DNA of 16,744 nt from NCBI GenBank assembly GCA_012271025.1, contig JAAXHF010000363.1, positions 1 through 16,744 on the forward strand. Direction: 5' to 3'. The position numbers were made by a program, and so were the translations under genes. The stretch is from Deltaproteobacteria bacterium (GTDB lineage Bacteria > Desulfobacterota_B > Binatia > Bin18). Shown one piece after another: positions 1 to 7,398 of this stretch (position 1 is the stretch's first letter; each line of letters begins with the position of its first letter). Below the pieces are notes generated by a model that worked only from the letters and a program-made list of their open reading frames with translations, ran no database searches and was not told the origin of the DNA.

Positions 1-927
1 GACGTCAATGCCCGGGCTGGTTGTCAGACGGCGGAGCAGACGTCCCTGGGGAGACAACAGAAAGAGATCGATATTGCCGTTTCTTTCTCCGCTCACGGCG
101 ATGGTCTTCCCGTCTGGCGACCACTGTCCGCTGTAGCCGACGGTTTGCGACAGCTGCCACTCCTTGCCGCTACGCAGCTCAAAGCGAAACGGATAGGGAC
201 CGCCTCGCTTGTACGAAATATAGAACAGATCGGTCGCTCCGGGATTCCAGTGCGGTGCCAGGATGAGGCTTCTGGCGTGGGTCAGCCGCTCGACCTCGGC
301 TCCGGTCAAGTCGGTGACATAGACTTCTTTGGCCCGCCCGCCGGCCCGGTTGGACACAAAAGCGATTCTGGAGTTGAACGGACCTTCCTCACCGGTCAGG
401 AGCAGCATCACATGGTCGGCGAAACGATGCGCCATTCTGCGCAGGTCCGCTCGCCGACCACGATAACGCTTGCCGCCCAGGTACCGACGCTGGGCCACGT
501 CAAACAGACGCGCTTCGACGGTCAGCGCGTCGCCTTCGAGCCACACACTGCCCTTCATCAGGGCCAGCGCGCCCAGCACCGACCAGTGGCCAAAGTTGAT
601 CTCAGCCTCCATGACTCTGTCCGGCCCCTCAAGATAGGTCGCGCGGTCAATGACCCGGAACAGGCCGGACAGGTCGAGGTCACGGGCGACGATATCAGAG
701 AAGGCCGCTCCCAGCCCCTGGGCGGAACCCGACGGCTGCGGGGCCAGAGGCGAGAGCGCAATCGGCAGCCCTGCCCCACCCGGTTCGGGGACGGTGATTT
801 CGATCTGGGCCTGGATCGAGCGGCACACTCCGAGGAGCACCGCCAGGGCCACAACCCCGATTCGGCAGATTCGCCTCAGCGTGATCCACCACTCACGTCG
901 CGTCTCGACTTGCCAGTTGCCCATCAT
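1..927 (-). CDS. tolB: TolB, Tol-Pal periplasmic beta-propeller protein (partial, C-terminus outside window)
   Basis: Periplasmic component of the Tol-Pal complex, which links the inner-membrane TolQRA motor to Pal and the outer membrane during cell constriction. The reading frame is open from the ATG at 927 to the window edge: 309 residues, against roughly 430 for the family, so the last propeller blades are missing. Residues about 15-40 form a signal peptide (RRICRIGVVALAVLLG core) with a likely cleavage after SIQA. The N-terminal domain shows the TolB pattern FSDIVARDLDLSGLFRVID. Propeller repeats include SRIAFVSNRAG, the ILAPHWNPG stretch and GQWSPDGKTIAVSGERNGN. GAAGG lies just upstream of the start; a second ATG at 924 is possible. 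It lies 56 nt downstream of tolA in the same direction, the usual tolQRAB order, and pal would be expected beyond the edge. Identity is secure; only the exact start is uncertain. Confidence 0.93.
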   Translation of the reverse strand, partial: MMGNWQVETRREWWITLRRICRIGVVALAVLLGVCRSIQAQIEITVPEPGGAGLPIALSPLAPQPSGSAQGLGAAFSDIVARDLDLSGLFRVIDRATYLEGPDRVMEAEINFGHWSVLGALALMKGSVWLEGDALTVEARLFDVAQRRYLGGKRYRGRRADLRRMAHRFADHVMLLLTGEEGPFNSRIAFVSNRAGGRAKEVYVTDLTGAEVERLTHARSLILAPHWNPGATDLFYISYKRGGPYPFRFELRSGKEWQLSQTVGYSGQWSPDGKTIAVSGERNGNIDLFLLSPQGRLLRRLTTSPGIDV

Positions 928-983
928 CCGCCTTCGCTCTGCCGCCCGCGTCTCAGCTCGCGCCCCGGTGCTTCAGTCATCGC

Positions 984-1898
984 TCACTCGCCAAAAGCGA
1001 CCTGGACTTTCTGGGACAGAAATTCATGCAGGTGCTCCACGGGTGGCGGGGGGAGCGGGTTGGCGTGATGCACGGCACGCAGGGCCGACTGATCAAACGC
1101 CGCATTGCCCGACGAACGCGTCAGTTCGATATCCGCGATCTCGCCGTTGGGCCTGATACCGAACTGCACGACTGCGGTTAAGCCGGCCTGTTGGTGGGTG
1201 ACAATCCAGCTGTCCTTGACCCGCTGCTGAACCAGGACGGTATACCCGACAAAGGCCGGCGGTCGGCGGCCTGGTCCGCCACCAGAGCCGGAGCCGCCGA
1301 CCGTTCTGGACCCGACCGGTTGCCGGGCGGTTCGTCCGGCCGTTCTCATGTTCTGGCGCACACGGTCAACAGCCTCGGCCAGCTGTCGCGTCTCACGGGC
1401 TCGGCGAGACATTGACGGTTGTGGCGTGGCCGGTTTGACGACTGGTTTTTTCTGGGCCTTGGGTTTTTTGGCGGGACGCTTGGCCTGCTGCTTGGGTGCG
1501 GGTGGAGACGGCTTTTTGGTGGGTCGCTTAGCCTGCTGCTTGGGCGCAGGTGGAGACGGCTTTTTGGCAGGTCGCTTGGCCTGCTGCTTGGGCGCGGGCG
1601 GGGACGGCTTTTTTACCGCCGGCGCCGGCTCTTTGGTAACGGGCGGTGCCGGGGGCGGCTCTTGAGCTTGGCCCAGCGGAGGGGGGTCAAGTGGCGGTCG
1701 ACTGCCTGGGGACGGGGTAAGCGCGGACGGGGCCACCAGGGCAACGACATACGGCTCGGGTCTGGCAGGCTGGATCGGGCTACGCACTCCGGCCGTCACC
1801 AGACCGACGATGGCTCCGGTGTGCAAGATCACAGATACCAGGAGCATGCGACCGAAGCCCGGGTAGGACCGTTTTTTGTGTCGAATCTGGTAGGCCAT
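984..1898 (-). CDS. tolA: TolA/TonB-family energy-transducing protein
   Basis: Inner-membrane protein that spans the periplasm and carries proton-motive force from TolQR to the envelope partners TolB and Pal. The 304-residue product has a short cytoplasmic start and one membrane segment at about 16-37. That segment contains the S-x3-H pattern (S22, H26) which in TonB and TolA contacts the ExbB/TolQ channel. A Pro/Lys/Ala-rich linker follows, with three near-identical 16-residue repeats (KKPSPPAPKQQAKRPA). A basic stretch and a Gly-rich patch come next. The C-terminal domain at about 215-304 is of TonB type (TAVVQFGIRPNGEIADIELT, then FDQSALRAVHHANPLPPPP). By fold the C-terminus is closer to TonB than to E. 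coli TolA, but the position between tolR and tolB supports a TolA role. It begins 22 nt after tolR with no strong Shine-Dalgarno, suggesting coupled translation. Confidence 0.88.
   Translation of the reverse strand: MAYQIRHKKRSYPGFGRMLLVSVILHTGAIVGLVTAGVRSPIQPARPEPYVVALVAPSALTPSPGSRPPLDPPPLGQAQEPPPAPPVTKEPAPAVKKPSPPAPKQQAKRPAKKPSPPAPKQQAKRPTKKPSPPAPKQQAKRPAKKPKAQKKPVVKPATPQPSMSRRARETRQLAEAVDRVRQNMRTAGRTARQPVGSRTVGGSGSGGGPGRRPPAFVGYTVLVQQRVKDSWIVTHQQAGLTAVVQFGIRPNGEIADIELTRSSGNAAFDQSALRAVHHANPLPPPPVEHLHEFLSQKVQVAFGE
1470..1613. repeat. Three 48-bp tandem repeats inside tolA
   Basis: Three head-to-tail units of exactly 48 bp (1470-1517, 1518-1565, 1566-1613) differ at only a few positions, mostly synonymous. 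Each encodes the 16-residue Pro/Lys linker unit of the TolA/TonB protein. Because 48 is a multiple of three, gain or loss of a unit changes linker length without breaking the frame, so copy number may vary between strains. Confidence 0.92.
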
Positions 1899-1920
1899 GG
1901 CTGACTGAGCGGGTACGCGC

Positions 1921-2370
1921 TCACTGCTCCATCATCTCTTGAGTCGGTTGTGTCTGCACCGCGTCTGCACCCAAGGCTTCGGTTACCATGCCCAGCCTGA
2001 CCACTCCGGCCCGCCGGACCGCAGCCATGACCTCTACCACTCTGCCATACATAACGTTTTTATCGGCGCGCAGGTACACGGTCTGATCCGGACGGTTGCG
2101 GACCGCAGCCGCGAGAGTCGTTTGCAGGGCCTCAATCTCAAGCTCAGCCGCGTTCAAATACACCTCCCCTTCCCGGCTGACGGCTACAACCAGCTGATCC
2201 TCCTGACCGGCCATTGGGTCGGCCTCTACCCTGGGCAGTTCAACACCAACGCCCTGCTGAAGTATCGGTGTGGTGACCATGAAAATAACCAGCAGCACCA
2301 ACATCACATCAACCAAGGGCGTCACATTGATCTGCGACATGCTGCCATCGCCCAACTCATCAAATGCCAC
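1921..2370 (-). CDS. tolR: TolR/ExbD-family proton-channel subunit
   Basis: Inner-membrane subunit that works with TolQ as the proton-driven motor powering TolA. The 149-residue length is typical. An N-terminal cytoplasmic segment is followed by one membrane helix at about 19-38 (LVDVMLVLLVIFMVTTPIL), preceded by the family signature INVTPLVD. D21 is the conserved intramembrane aspartate that carries the proton. The periplasmic ExbD fold follows, with VYLNAAELEIEAL and TVYLRADKNVMYGRVVEVM. The start is a GTG with GAGGAG upstream at suitable spacing. It lies 39 nt after tolQ and 22 nt before tolA, so the genes are probably cotranscribed. TolR is preferred over ExbD because of the neighbouring tolB. 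Confidence 0.94.
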   Translation of the reverse strand: MAFDELGDGSMSQINVTPLVDVMLVLLVIFMVTTPILQQGVGVELPRVEADPMAGQEDQLVVAVSREGEVYLNAAELEIEALQTTLAAAVRNRPDQTVYLRADKNVMYGRVVEVMAAVRRAGVVRLGMVTEALGADAVQTQPTQEMMEQ

Positions 2371-2409
2371 GGTCTGTCTCCTCGCTCCGGGCGGGTGGAA
2401 GTGCGCCAG

Positions 2410-3150
2410 CTACAGAAAATGGCGCTCGGCAATATTCAGAAACTCGGCCAGGAAGTTTTCCATGCCCAGAGATACCAGCCGAACCTGACGGCTGAAGTGG
2501 TTATAAGCCACGACCGACGGAATCGCTGCGGCCAGGCCGATGGCGGTGGCAATCAGAGCCTCGGCGATGCCTGGCGCGACCGCCTGAATCGTTGAGCCGG
2601 TGCTCGCGCTCAAGCCCAGGAAGGCGTTCATGATCCCCCACACCGTGCCAAACAGACCGATGAAAGGGGCGGTAGCGGCGGTGGTGGCCAAAAAGGTCAA
2701 ACCGCTCTCCAGCCGGGTTAGCTGTTCTCGGGCGGCCCGACGCATCGCCCGCTCAACATTTTCGACCCCACCCTCGTCGATGTCTTCAAAGGAGTCCGGT
2801 TTGTGAGCCGGATCCTGGGGCTGCTTCCGGGCACGCGTGATCCGCATCAGTTCCTGATAGCCGGCGCGAAAGATCTGGGCGGTCGCACTCTCCTTCATCT
2901 CCAGGCTGGCGGTGTGGATGGAGGACAGATTTTTTGTCTCCCAGAACACCACGGTAAACTGCTCAGACTCGCTCCGAGAGCGACGCAATTGGCGGAATTT
3001 GAAAAACACAATCGCCCAACTGATGACCGAAAACAGCACCAGCAGGTAGAGGACGGCTTGGACGACCGGACCGGAGCCGGTGACCATTTCGAGTACAGTC
3101 GGCTGGGCAAGCGTTTGCCGGGCAGCCGCGCCCAAGAGCGAATCTTCCAT
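2410..3150 (-). CDS. tolQ: TolQ/ExbB-family proton-channel subunit
   Basis: Polytopic inner-membrane protein that forms the TolQR proton channel. The product is 246 residues. The first membrane helix is at about 27-52 (VQAVLYLLVLFSVISWAIVF) and is followed by a cytoplasmic domain. Two further helices carry the MotA/TolQ/ExbB signature: FLATTAATAPFIGLFGTVWG with GIMNAF, then AEALIATAIGLAAAIPSV. The chosen ATG gives the N-terminus MEDSLLG, as is usual for the family, and AGGAGG lies 11 nt upstream. The frame extends to a GTG at 3192, which would add 14 residues that do not look like the family. This is the first gene of the leftward tol operon. Its promoter should lie in the divergent region up to 3403, but no convincing leftward -35/-10 pair was seen. 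Confidence 0.93.
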   Translation of the reverse strand: MEDSLLGAAARQTLAQPTVLEMVTGSGPVVQAVLYLLVLFSVISWAIVFFKFRQLRRSRSESEQFTVVFWETKNLSSIHTASLEMKESATAQIFRAGYQELMRITRARKQPQDPAHKPDSFEDIDEGGVENVERAMRRAAREQLTRLESGLTFLATTAATAPFIGLFGTVWGIMNAFLGLSASTGSTIQAVAPGIAEALIATAIGLAAAIPSVVAYNHFSRQVRLVSLGMENFLAEFLNIAERHFL

Positions 3151-3333
3151 CCTGTTCCCCGCCTCCTCGTCACCAAGCCGCTGCTCATCCACGCGCTGCG
3201 GACGCGTTCGGATTTGAGCGGCTCCTCAGCACGCTGCGGATCATTGTAGCCCACCCTCCCCGCTCACGCCATTCCCCGGCTTGCGTCCGGGCGGCGAGCA
3301 GGGGGGCTGGAAGGCCAAATCCAACACCTTCCC

Positions 3334-3362
3334 TTGACTGATTTTTCCGCTTGGGGAAAGAT
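3334..3362 (+). promoter_or_regulatory. Possible sigma70-type promoter for gap-tpiA-secG
   Basis: TTGACT at 3334-3339 matches five of six -35 bases. It is followed by a 17-nt spacer and AAAGAT at 3357-3362, which matches only three of six -10 bases. The site is about 40 nt upstream of the gap start, inside the divergent tolQ/gap intergenic region. The weak -10 keeps confidence low. Confidence 0.35.
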
Positions 3363-3403
3363 GCAGGCAGCCGAGAGACAATTTTCATCGAAGGTGGGAG
3401 GAT

Positions 3404-4411
3404 ATGGCTGTACGCATAGGACTGAACGGTTTTGGACGGATCGGGCGGAATCTGTTTCGGGCCAGCCTCAACGAACCTGGGCTCGAATTTGTGGCCATCA
3501 ACGATATCACCGACGCCGCAACCCTGGCCCATTTGTTGCGCTACGATTCGGTCCACGGTCGCCTCGAGGCCGATATTGCGGCCGAACCGGACGCCCTGAT
3601 TGTCAACGGTAAACGCATTCAGGTCTGCCAGGAACGCAATCCGGCCGACCTGCCCTGGGAAGCCCTCGGAGTTGAGGTGGCGCTCGAATGCACCGGGCTG
3701 TTTACCGACCGCGACAAGGCGGCTCTGCACCTGTCTGCCGGAGCAAAAAAAGTGCTGATTTCGGCCCCGGCCAAAGGGGCGGATTTAACCCTGTGTTACG
3801 GGGTGAATCATGCCAGCTACGACCCGGCCTCGCACCATATTATCTCCAACGCGTCGTGTACCACGAATTGTCTCTCGCCGGTCGCCAAGGTCTTACACGA
3901 AACCTTTGGCGTCAAGCGGGGACTGATGACGACCGTCCACGCCTACACCAACGACCAGCGTATTCTCGATCTGCCCCACTCCGATATTCGGCGCGCGCGC
4001 GCAGCCGCCCAGTCCATGATCCCGACCTCAACCGGCGCCGCCCGCGCGGTCGGCGAAGTCCTGCCCGAACTCAAGGGCAAGCTCGACGGCATGGCCGTTC
4101 GGGTTCCCACGGCCAATGTGTCGGTGGTCGATCTGGTCGCCGAACTCGACAAGACGGCCAGCGCCGAAGTGGTCAATCAGGCCATGCAGGCGGCGGCCGA
4201 AGGCCCGCTCAAGGGCGTCCTCCAGTACTGTCAGGAGGAGCTGGTTTCGGTCGATTTCAACGGCAACCCGCACTCGTCCATTTTCGACGCCGCCCTGACC
4301 AAGGTGATGGACAACAATTTTGTCAAAGTCCTGTCCTGGTACGACAACGAGTGGGGCTTTTCCAACCGGATGCGGGATGTCTCACTCTACATCGGCCAGA
4401 GCCTGAGCTAG
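3404..4411 (+). CDS. gap: Type I glyceraldehyde-3-phosphate dehydrogenase
   Basis: Cytoplasmic enzyme converting glyceraldehyde 3-phosphate, phosphate and NAD+ to 1,3-bisphosphoglycerate, in glycolysis or reversed in gluconeogenesis and the Calvin cycle. The 335-residue length is normal. The NAD-binding loop NGFGRIGR is at 8-15. D34 (AINDITD) is at the position that favours NAD over NADP. The catalytic SNASCTTNCL motif places the nucleophile at C152, with its partner histidine at H179 (TTVHAYTNDQ). PTSTGAA, the phosphate-site loop, and the C-terminal WYDNEWGFSNRM are present. GGGAGG precedes the ATG by only 2 nt, and an AAGG lies further upstream. It heads the gap-tpiA-secG run; tpiA begins 3 nt after its stop, with no pgk between them. 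Confidence 0.97.
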   Translation: MAVRIGLNGFGRIGRNLFRASLNEPGLEFVAINDITDAATLAHLLRYDSVHGRLEADIAAEPDALIVNGKRIQVCQERNPADLPWEALGVEVALECTGLFTDRDKAALHLSAGAKKVLISAPAKGADLTLCYGVNHASYDPASHHIISNASCTTNCLSPVAKVLHETFGVKRGLMTTVHAYTNDQRILDLPHSDIRRARAAAQSMIPTSTGAARAVGEVLPELKGKLDGMAVRVPTANVSVVDLVAELDKTASAEVVNQAMQAAAEGPLKGVLQYCQEELVSVDFNGNPHSSIFDAALTKVMDNNFVKVLSWYDNEWGFSNRMRDVSLYIGQSLS

Positions 4412-4414
4412 CCC

Positions 4415-5203
4415 ATGGCCACCCGTCGTCCCCTGCTCGCCGGCAACTGGAAAATGCACGGCACCCGGTCCGAGACCGAGCGCCTGCTGTCAGCCCTGAC
4501 CCAGGCCTTGGGCGGCGTTAATCCCGCCCAGCGGGAAATCGTAGTCGCCCCGCCGTTCAGCGTTTTGGAGACTGCCGCCCGCCTGCTGGCCGACACGTCC
4601 ATCCGTTTAGCCGCCCAGAATCTCCACTGGGAGCCGCACGGGGCGTTCACCGGCGAGGTGTCGGGTCCCATGCTCAAAGAAGCCGGCTGTACCTACGTCA
4701 TTCTCGGCCATTCCGAGCGGCGTCAATACTTTGCCGAGACCGACGAGAGCGTGGCCCGCAAGGTCCGGGCCGCCCGGCGGGACGGGTTGTTGCCGATCAT
4801 ATGTGTAGGAGAGTCGCTCGAAGAGCGCGAGAGCGGAGCGACCCTGGCCGTCATTGACCGCCAAATCCGGGGCGCCCTCCAGGACCCAGAGCTGGACCCA
4901 GAGCTGGACCAAGATCCGGCGGCCCTGACAGGCTTGGTGATTGCCTACGAACCGATCTGGGCGATTGGGACGGGACGCAGCGCGACACCCGACCAGGCTC
5001 AGGAAGTCCACGCCGCCATACGCGCGACCCTCAGCAGCCTGACCAGCCCGACTACGGCCGACGCCACCCGTCTGTTGTACGGCGGCAGTGTCAAGCCCGA
5101 CACCGTCGACGCTCTCATGGCCCGGCCGGACATAGACGGGGCGCTGGTCGGCGGGGCCAGCCTGCGGGCCGACTCCTTTGCCCGCATCGTCAACTTCCGT
5201 TAG
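4415..5203 (+). CDS. tpiA: Triosephosphate isomerase
   Basis: Cytoplasmic TIM-barrel enzyme interconverting dihydroxyacetone phosphate and glyceraldehyde 3-phosphate, supplying the substrate of the preceding GAPDH. The product is 262 residues, slightly longer than the usual 250 or so. Active-site residues are all present: N11 and K13 (AGNWKMH), H99 (YVILGHSERR) and E179 (IAYEPIWAIGTG). The phosphate-binding YGGSV and the GALVGGASL near the C-terminus are also seen. A short acidic insertion, DPELDPELDQDP at about 158-169, comes from a 12-bp duplication in the loop before strand 6. The start lies 3 nt after the gap stop and has no clear Shine-Dalgarno, so translation is probably coupled to gap. 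Confidence 0.97.
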   Translation: MATRRPLLAGNWKMHGTRSETERLLSALTQALGGVNPAQREIVVAPPFSVLETAARLLADTSIRLAAQNLHWEPHGAFTGEVSGPMLKEAGCTYVILGHSERRQYFAETDESVARKVRAARRDGLLPIICVGESLEERESGATLAVIDRQIRGALQDPELDPELDQDPAALTGLVIAYEPIWAIGTGRSATPDQAQEVHAAIRATLSSLTSPTTADATRLLYGGSVKPDTVDALMARPDIDGALVGGASLRADSFARIVNFR

Positions 5204-5213
5204 GAGCCGCATC

Positions 5214-5669
5214 ATGTCGTACACGCTGGTAACTCTCGTCCACGTTCTGGCCTGTTTCTTCCTGGTTCTGGTCGTCCTGCTCCAGACCGGCAAGGGCGCT
5301 GATGTCGGAGCGGTTTTTGGCGGCTCCAGCCAGACCATCTTCGGCAGTTCAGGAGCCGGCAATTTTCTGACCAAAACCACCACCGGCATTGCGGTTCTGT
5401 TCATGCTGACCTCTCTCTTTCTGTCCTACGGCGCATCCCGCCAGACAACCGAAAGCCTGTTTGACGCGATCTCGCCCGAGAGCCTGAGCGTCCAGGAAGA
5501 GTTGCCGGCAGCCACTCCAGGCACGGAGGCCGGATCAGCCCCGGGCGACTCCGGCACGGCGGGCCAGCCCGAAGCGGCGACCGAACCACAAGCCGCTGCC
5601 CCGACCAGCCCGGAACCGCCTGCCGCCCTGAGCGAAGCTGCCCAGGCATCGGACCCCGCCCCGCAATAG
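5214..5669 (+). CDS. secG: SecG, preprotein translocase subunit
   Basis: Small inner-membrane subunit of the SecYEG protein-export channel. The product is 151 residues. Two membrane helices lie at about 3-22 (LVTLVHVLACFFLVLVVLLQ) and 53-72. Between them are the family signatures LLQTGKGADVGAVFGG and the SSQTIFGSSGAGNFLTK stretch. After the second helix is a tail of about 75 residues rich in Ala, Pro, Glu and Thr, long for SecG but common in high-G+C lineages. The ATG is preceded by AGGAG at 5202-5206, which overlaps the tpiA stop codon and is spaced 7 nt from the start. A longer frame from 5178 would overlap tpiA and add 12 residues of no family character. The tpiA-secG order is widely conserved. 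Confidence 0.95.
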   Translation: MSYTLVTLVHVLACFFLVLVVLLQTGKGADVGAVFGGSSQTIFGSSGAGNFLTKTTTGIAVLFMLTSLFLSYGASRQTTESLFDAISPESLSVQEELPAATPGTEAGSAPGDSGTAGQPEAATEPQAAAPTSPEPPAALSEAAQASDPAPQ

Positions 5670-5686
5670 GGCCAGGTCTGGCCTTT
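5670..5686 (+). terminator. Weak hairpin with short T-run after secG
   Basis: GGCCA and TGGCC (5670-5674 and 5679-5683) form a 5-bp stem with a 4-nt loop, followed by only three T residues. It may attenuate transcription into the next gene, but stem and T-tract are both short, so it could be chance in GC-rich DNA. Confidence 0.25.
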
Positions 5687-5712
5687 GAGCGCGCCTCGAC
5701 GAGAGGGAGAAG

Positions 5713-7143
5713 ATGAGCCGGACCCACGCGATTGTTATTGGCGGCAGCATGGCCGGCCTGAGTGCCGGTCGGGTTCTCAGCGAGGTCTACGACCGGGTCA
5801 CCGTCATCGACCGTGACACCTACCCCGAAGGCGTGGGCGAGAGATCGGGCGTTCCACACAGCCGCCACGTCCATGCCCTGCTGGCTCGGGGGCGGATCGA
5901 GCTGGAGCGCCTGTTCCCAGGCTTTGGCAATCTGGCGCGTGAAGGCGGCGCGCATGAGATCGACTTTGGGATGGATTTTGCCACCCTGCGTCCATACGGC
6001 TGGAGTCAGCGCCGGCCGGACGGACTCAATCTGCTGTTTGCCAGCCGTAACCTCATCGAATCCGTCGTCCGTAGCCTGTTTCGTCGGCTACCGAATGTCA
6101 CTCTCCTGGAACAGACTGCGGTGACCTCGCTGAACAGCGTCACCAACGGGCACCGGCGGGTCACCGGCGTCACACTCCGCTCGGCCGATGGGAGCGGTCC
6201 GACACAACTGGACGCCGACCTCGTCGTTGACGCCAGCGGCCGCGCCTCTCAAGCGCCGGCGTGGCTCAAGGCCCTGGGTCTGGAGCCGCCCCAAGAGACG
6301 GTCGTCAACGCCTTTGCCGGCTATAGCTCGCGCTGGTTTCAAGCGCCCAGCCCCGAGCGCTGGCCTCAGGACTGGTGGTGGAAGGGTATCTGGATCGATC
6401 TGAAGGAACCCGAGGTGCTGACGGCCGGAGTGTTGTTTCCGGTCGAGCATGGACGCTGGATCATCACCCTGGGCGGGGTGGCCAAGGCGTATCCGCCGAC
6501 CGATGAAGACGGCTTTATGGAAGCCCTGGGGAGTCGCCTGCGTTCCCCCATCCTGGCCGAAGCCGCGCGCCTGGCCGAGCCGCTCTCGCCGGTGTACGGC
6601 CATCGCACAATGGCCAACCGTTTTCGCCACTACGAAAAGTGGCAAGAACGCCTGGACGGATTCATCGCCCTGGGTGACGCGGTGTGCGCCTTCAACCCCG
6701 TGTATGGCCAGGGCATGACAACCGGGACCTTATCCGCGGTCGTCCTGGCCGAGTGTCTCAAGCGCTACAGTCCTGACGAGCCTGATTTGCCGCAGCATTT
6801 TTTTCGTGCCCAGGCAAAAGTCCAGGCCAATCCGTGGCGGCTGGCGACCGGGGCGGATTTTCGCTTCCCGGCAACCGAAGGCAGCCAGTCTGCCGGCTCG
6901 CGCGTACTCGACCCGTACATGAAGGCGCTGTTTGCCACGGCGATTGACGATCATGCCGTGCGCCGTCAACTCAGCCAGGTCATCAATATGCTCAAGCCCC
7001 CGTCGGCATTTTTTGCGCCGCCGATCATGGGCCGGGTGGCGCTGAACGCCCTCCGGCGGCGCGTGGGGAAGCGCGCCAGGACACCGATTCCAGACCGGCC
7101 GCCGACACGCCCGGCTGAACCGTCGTCCCACCTCAGCCCGTAG
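5713..7143 (+). CDS. FAD-dependent monooxygenase, LasC/MonCI epoxidase-like
   Basis: Predicted cytoplasmic flavoprotein of the group A monooxygenase/squalene-epoxidase-like fold. The product is 476 residues. The N-terminal Rossmann motif is VIGGSMAGLSAG at 8-19, with D33 at the end of strand 2 for the adenosine ribose. GVPHSRHVHALLARG at about 46-60 is typical of the LasC/MonCI polyether-epoxidase relatives. The second FAD motifs are DASGR at 173-177 and GDAVCAFNPVYGQGM at 321-335. No signal peptide or clear membrane helix is seen; the C-terminus is basic and Pro-rich. AGGGAG lies just before the ATG. The substrate cannot be read from sequence: a polyketide or terpenoid alkene, an aromatic ring and a prenyl lipid are all possible. 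No biosynthetic genes flank it, and it ends at a strong terminator, so it may be an insertion between secG and tRNA-Leu. Confidence 0.82.
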   Translation: MSRTHAIVIGGSMAGLSAGRVLSEVYDRVTVIDRDTYPEGVGERSGVPHSRHVHALLARGRIELERLFPGFGNLAREGGAHEIDFGMDFATLRPYGWSQRRPDGLNLLFASRNLIESVVRSLFRRLPNVTLLEQTAVTSLNSVTNGHRRVTGVTLRSADGSGPTQLDADLVVDASGRASQAPAWLKALGLEPPQETVVNAFAGYSSRWFQAPSPERWPQDWWWKGIWIDLKEPEVLTAGVLFPVEHGRWIITLGGVAKAYPPTDEDGFMEALGSRLRSPILAEAARLAEPLSPVYGHRTMANRFRHYEKWQERLDGFIALGDAVCAFNPVYGQGMTTGTLSAVVLAECLKRYSPDEPDLPQHFFRAQAKVQANPWRLATGADFRFPATEGSQSAGSRVLDPYMKALFATAIDDHAVRRQLSQVINMLKPPSAFFAPPIMGRVALNALRRRVGKRARTPIPDRPPTRPAEPSSHLSP

Positions 7144-7202
7144 GCACGTCCGCTCCCCTCTGGACCGCAGCCGTTTGTCCGGCTATGATCTGTGGCCGTC
7201 AG

Positions 7203-7228
7203 CGGATGCAGCCTGCATCCGTCTTTTT
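7203..7228 (+). terminator. Intrinsic terminator after the FAD monooxygenase
   Basis: CGGATGCA (7203-7210), loop GCC, and TGCATCCG (7214-7221) form a perfect 8-bp stem, followed by TCTTTTT at 7222-7228. It should end transcription from the gap-secG-monooxygenase run about 12 nt before tRNA-Leu, which therefore must have its own promoter or rely on read-through. Confidence 0.85.
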
Positions 7229-7239
7229 CTATCCGTCTT

Positions 7240-7323
<84 letters not shown>

Positions 7324-7398
7324 CTCTCCCACCCCTTTTTCTTCCGCCCGTCCCGGTCTTGATTGACTCGCCCCGGAGCTTGTGAGACACAGGACGGC

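Noticed and set aside
145..1068. 307-codon plus-strand frame opposite tolB
   Set aside because: Antisense to a clear TolB coding sequence and crosses the tolA/tolB junction; no family features.
1470..1613. Regular repeats as a CRISPR array
   Set aside because: Units are directly adjacent without variable spacers and encode an in-frame Pro/Lys linker.
4607..5404. 265-codon minus-strand frame opposite tpiA and secG
   Set aside because: Shadow of two well-supported genes in GC-rich sequence.
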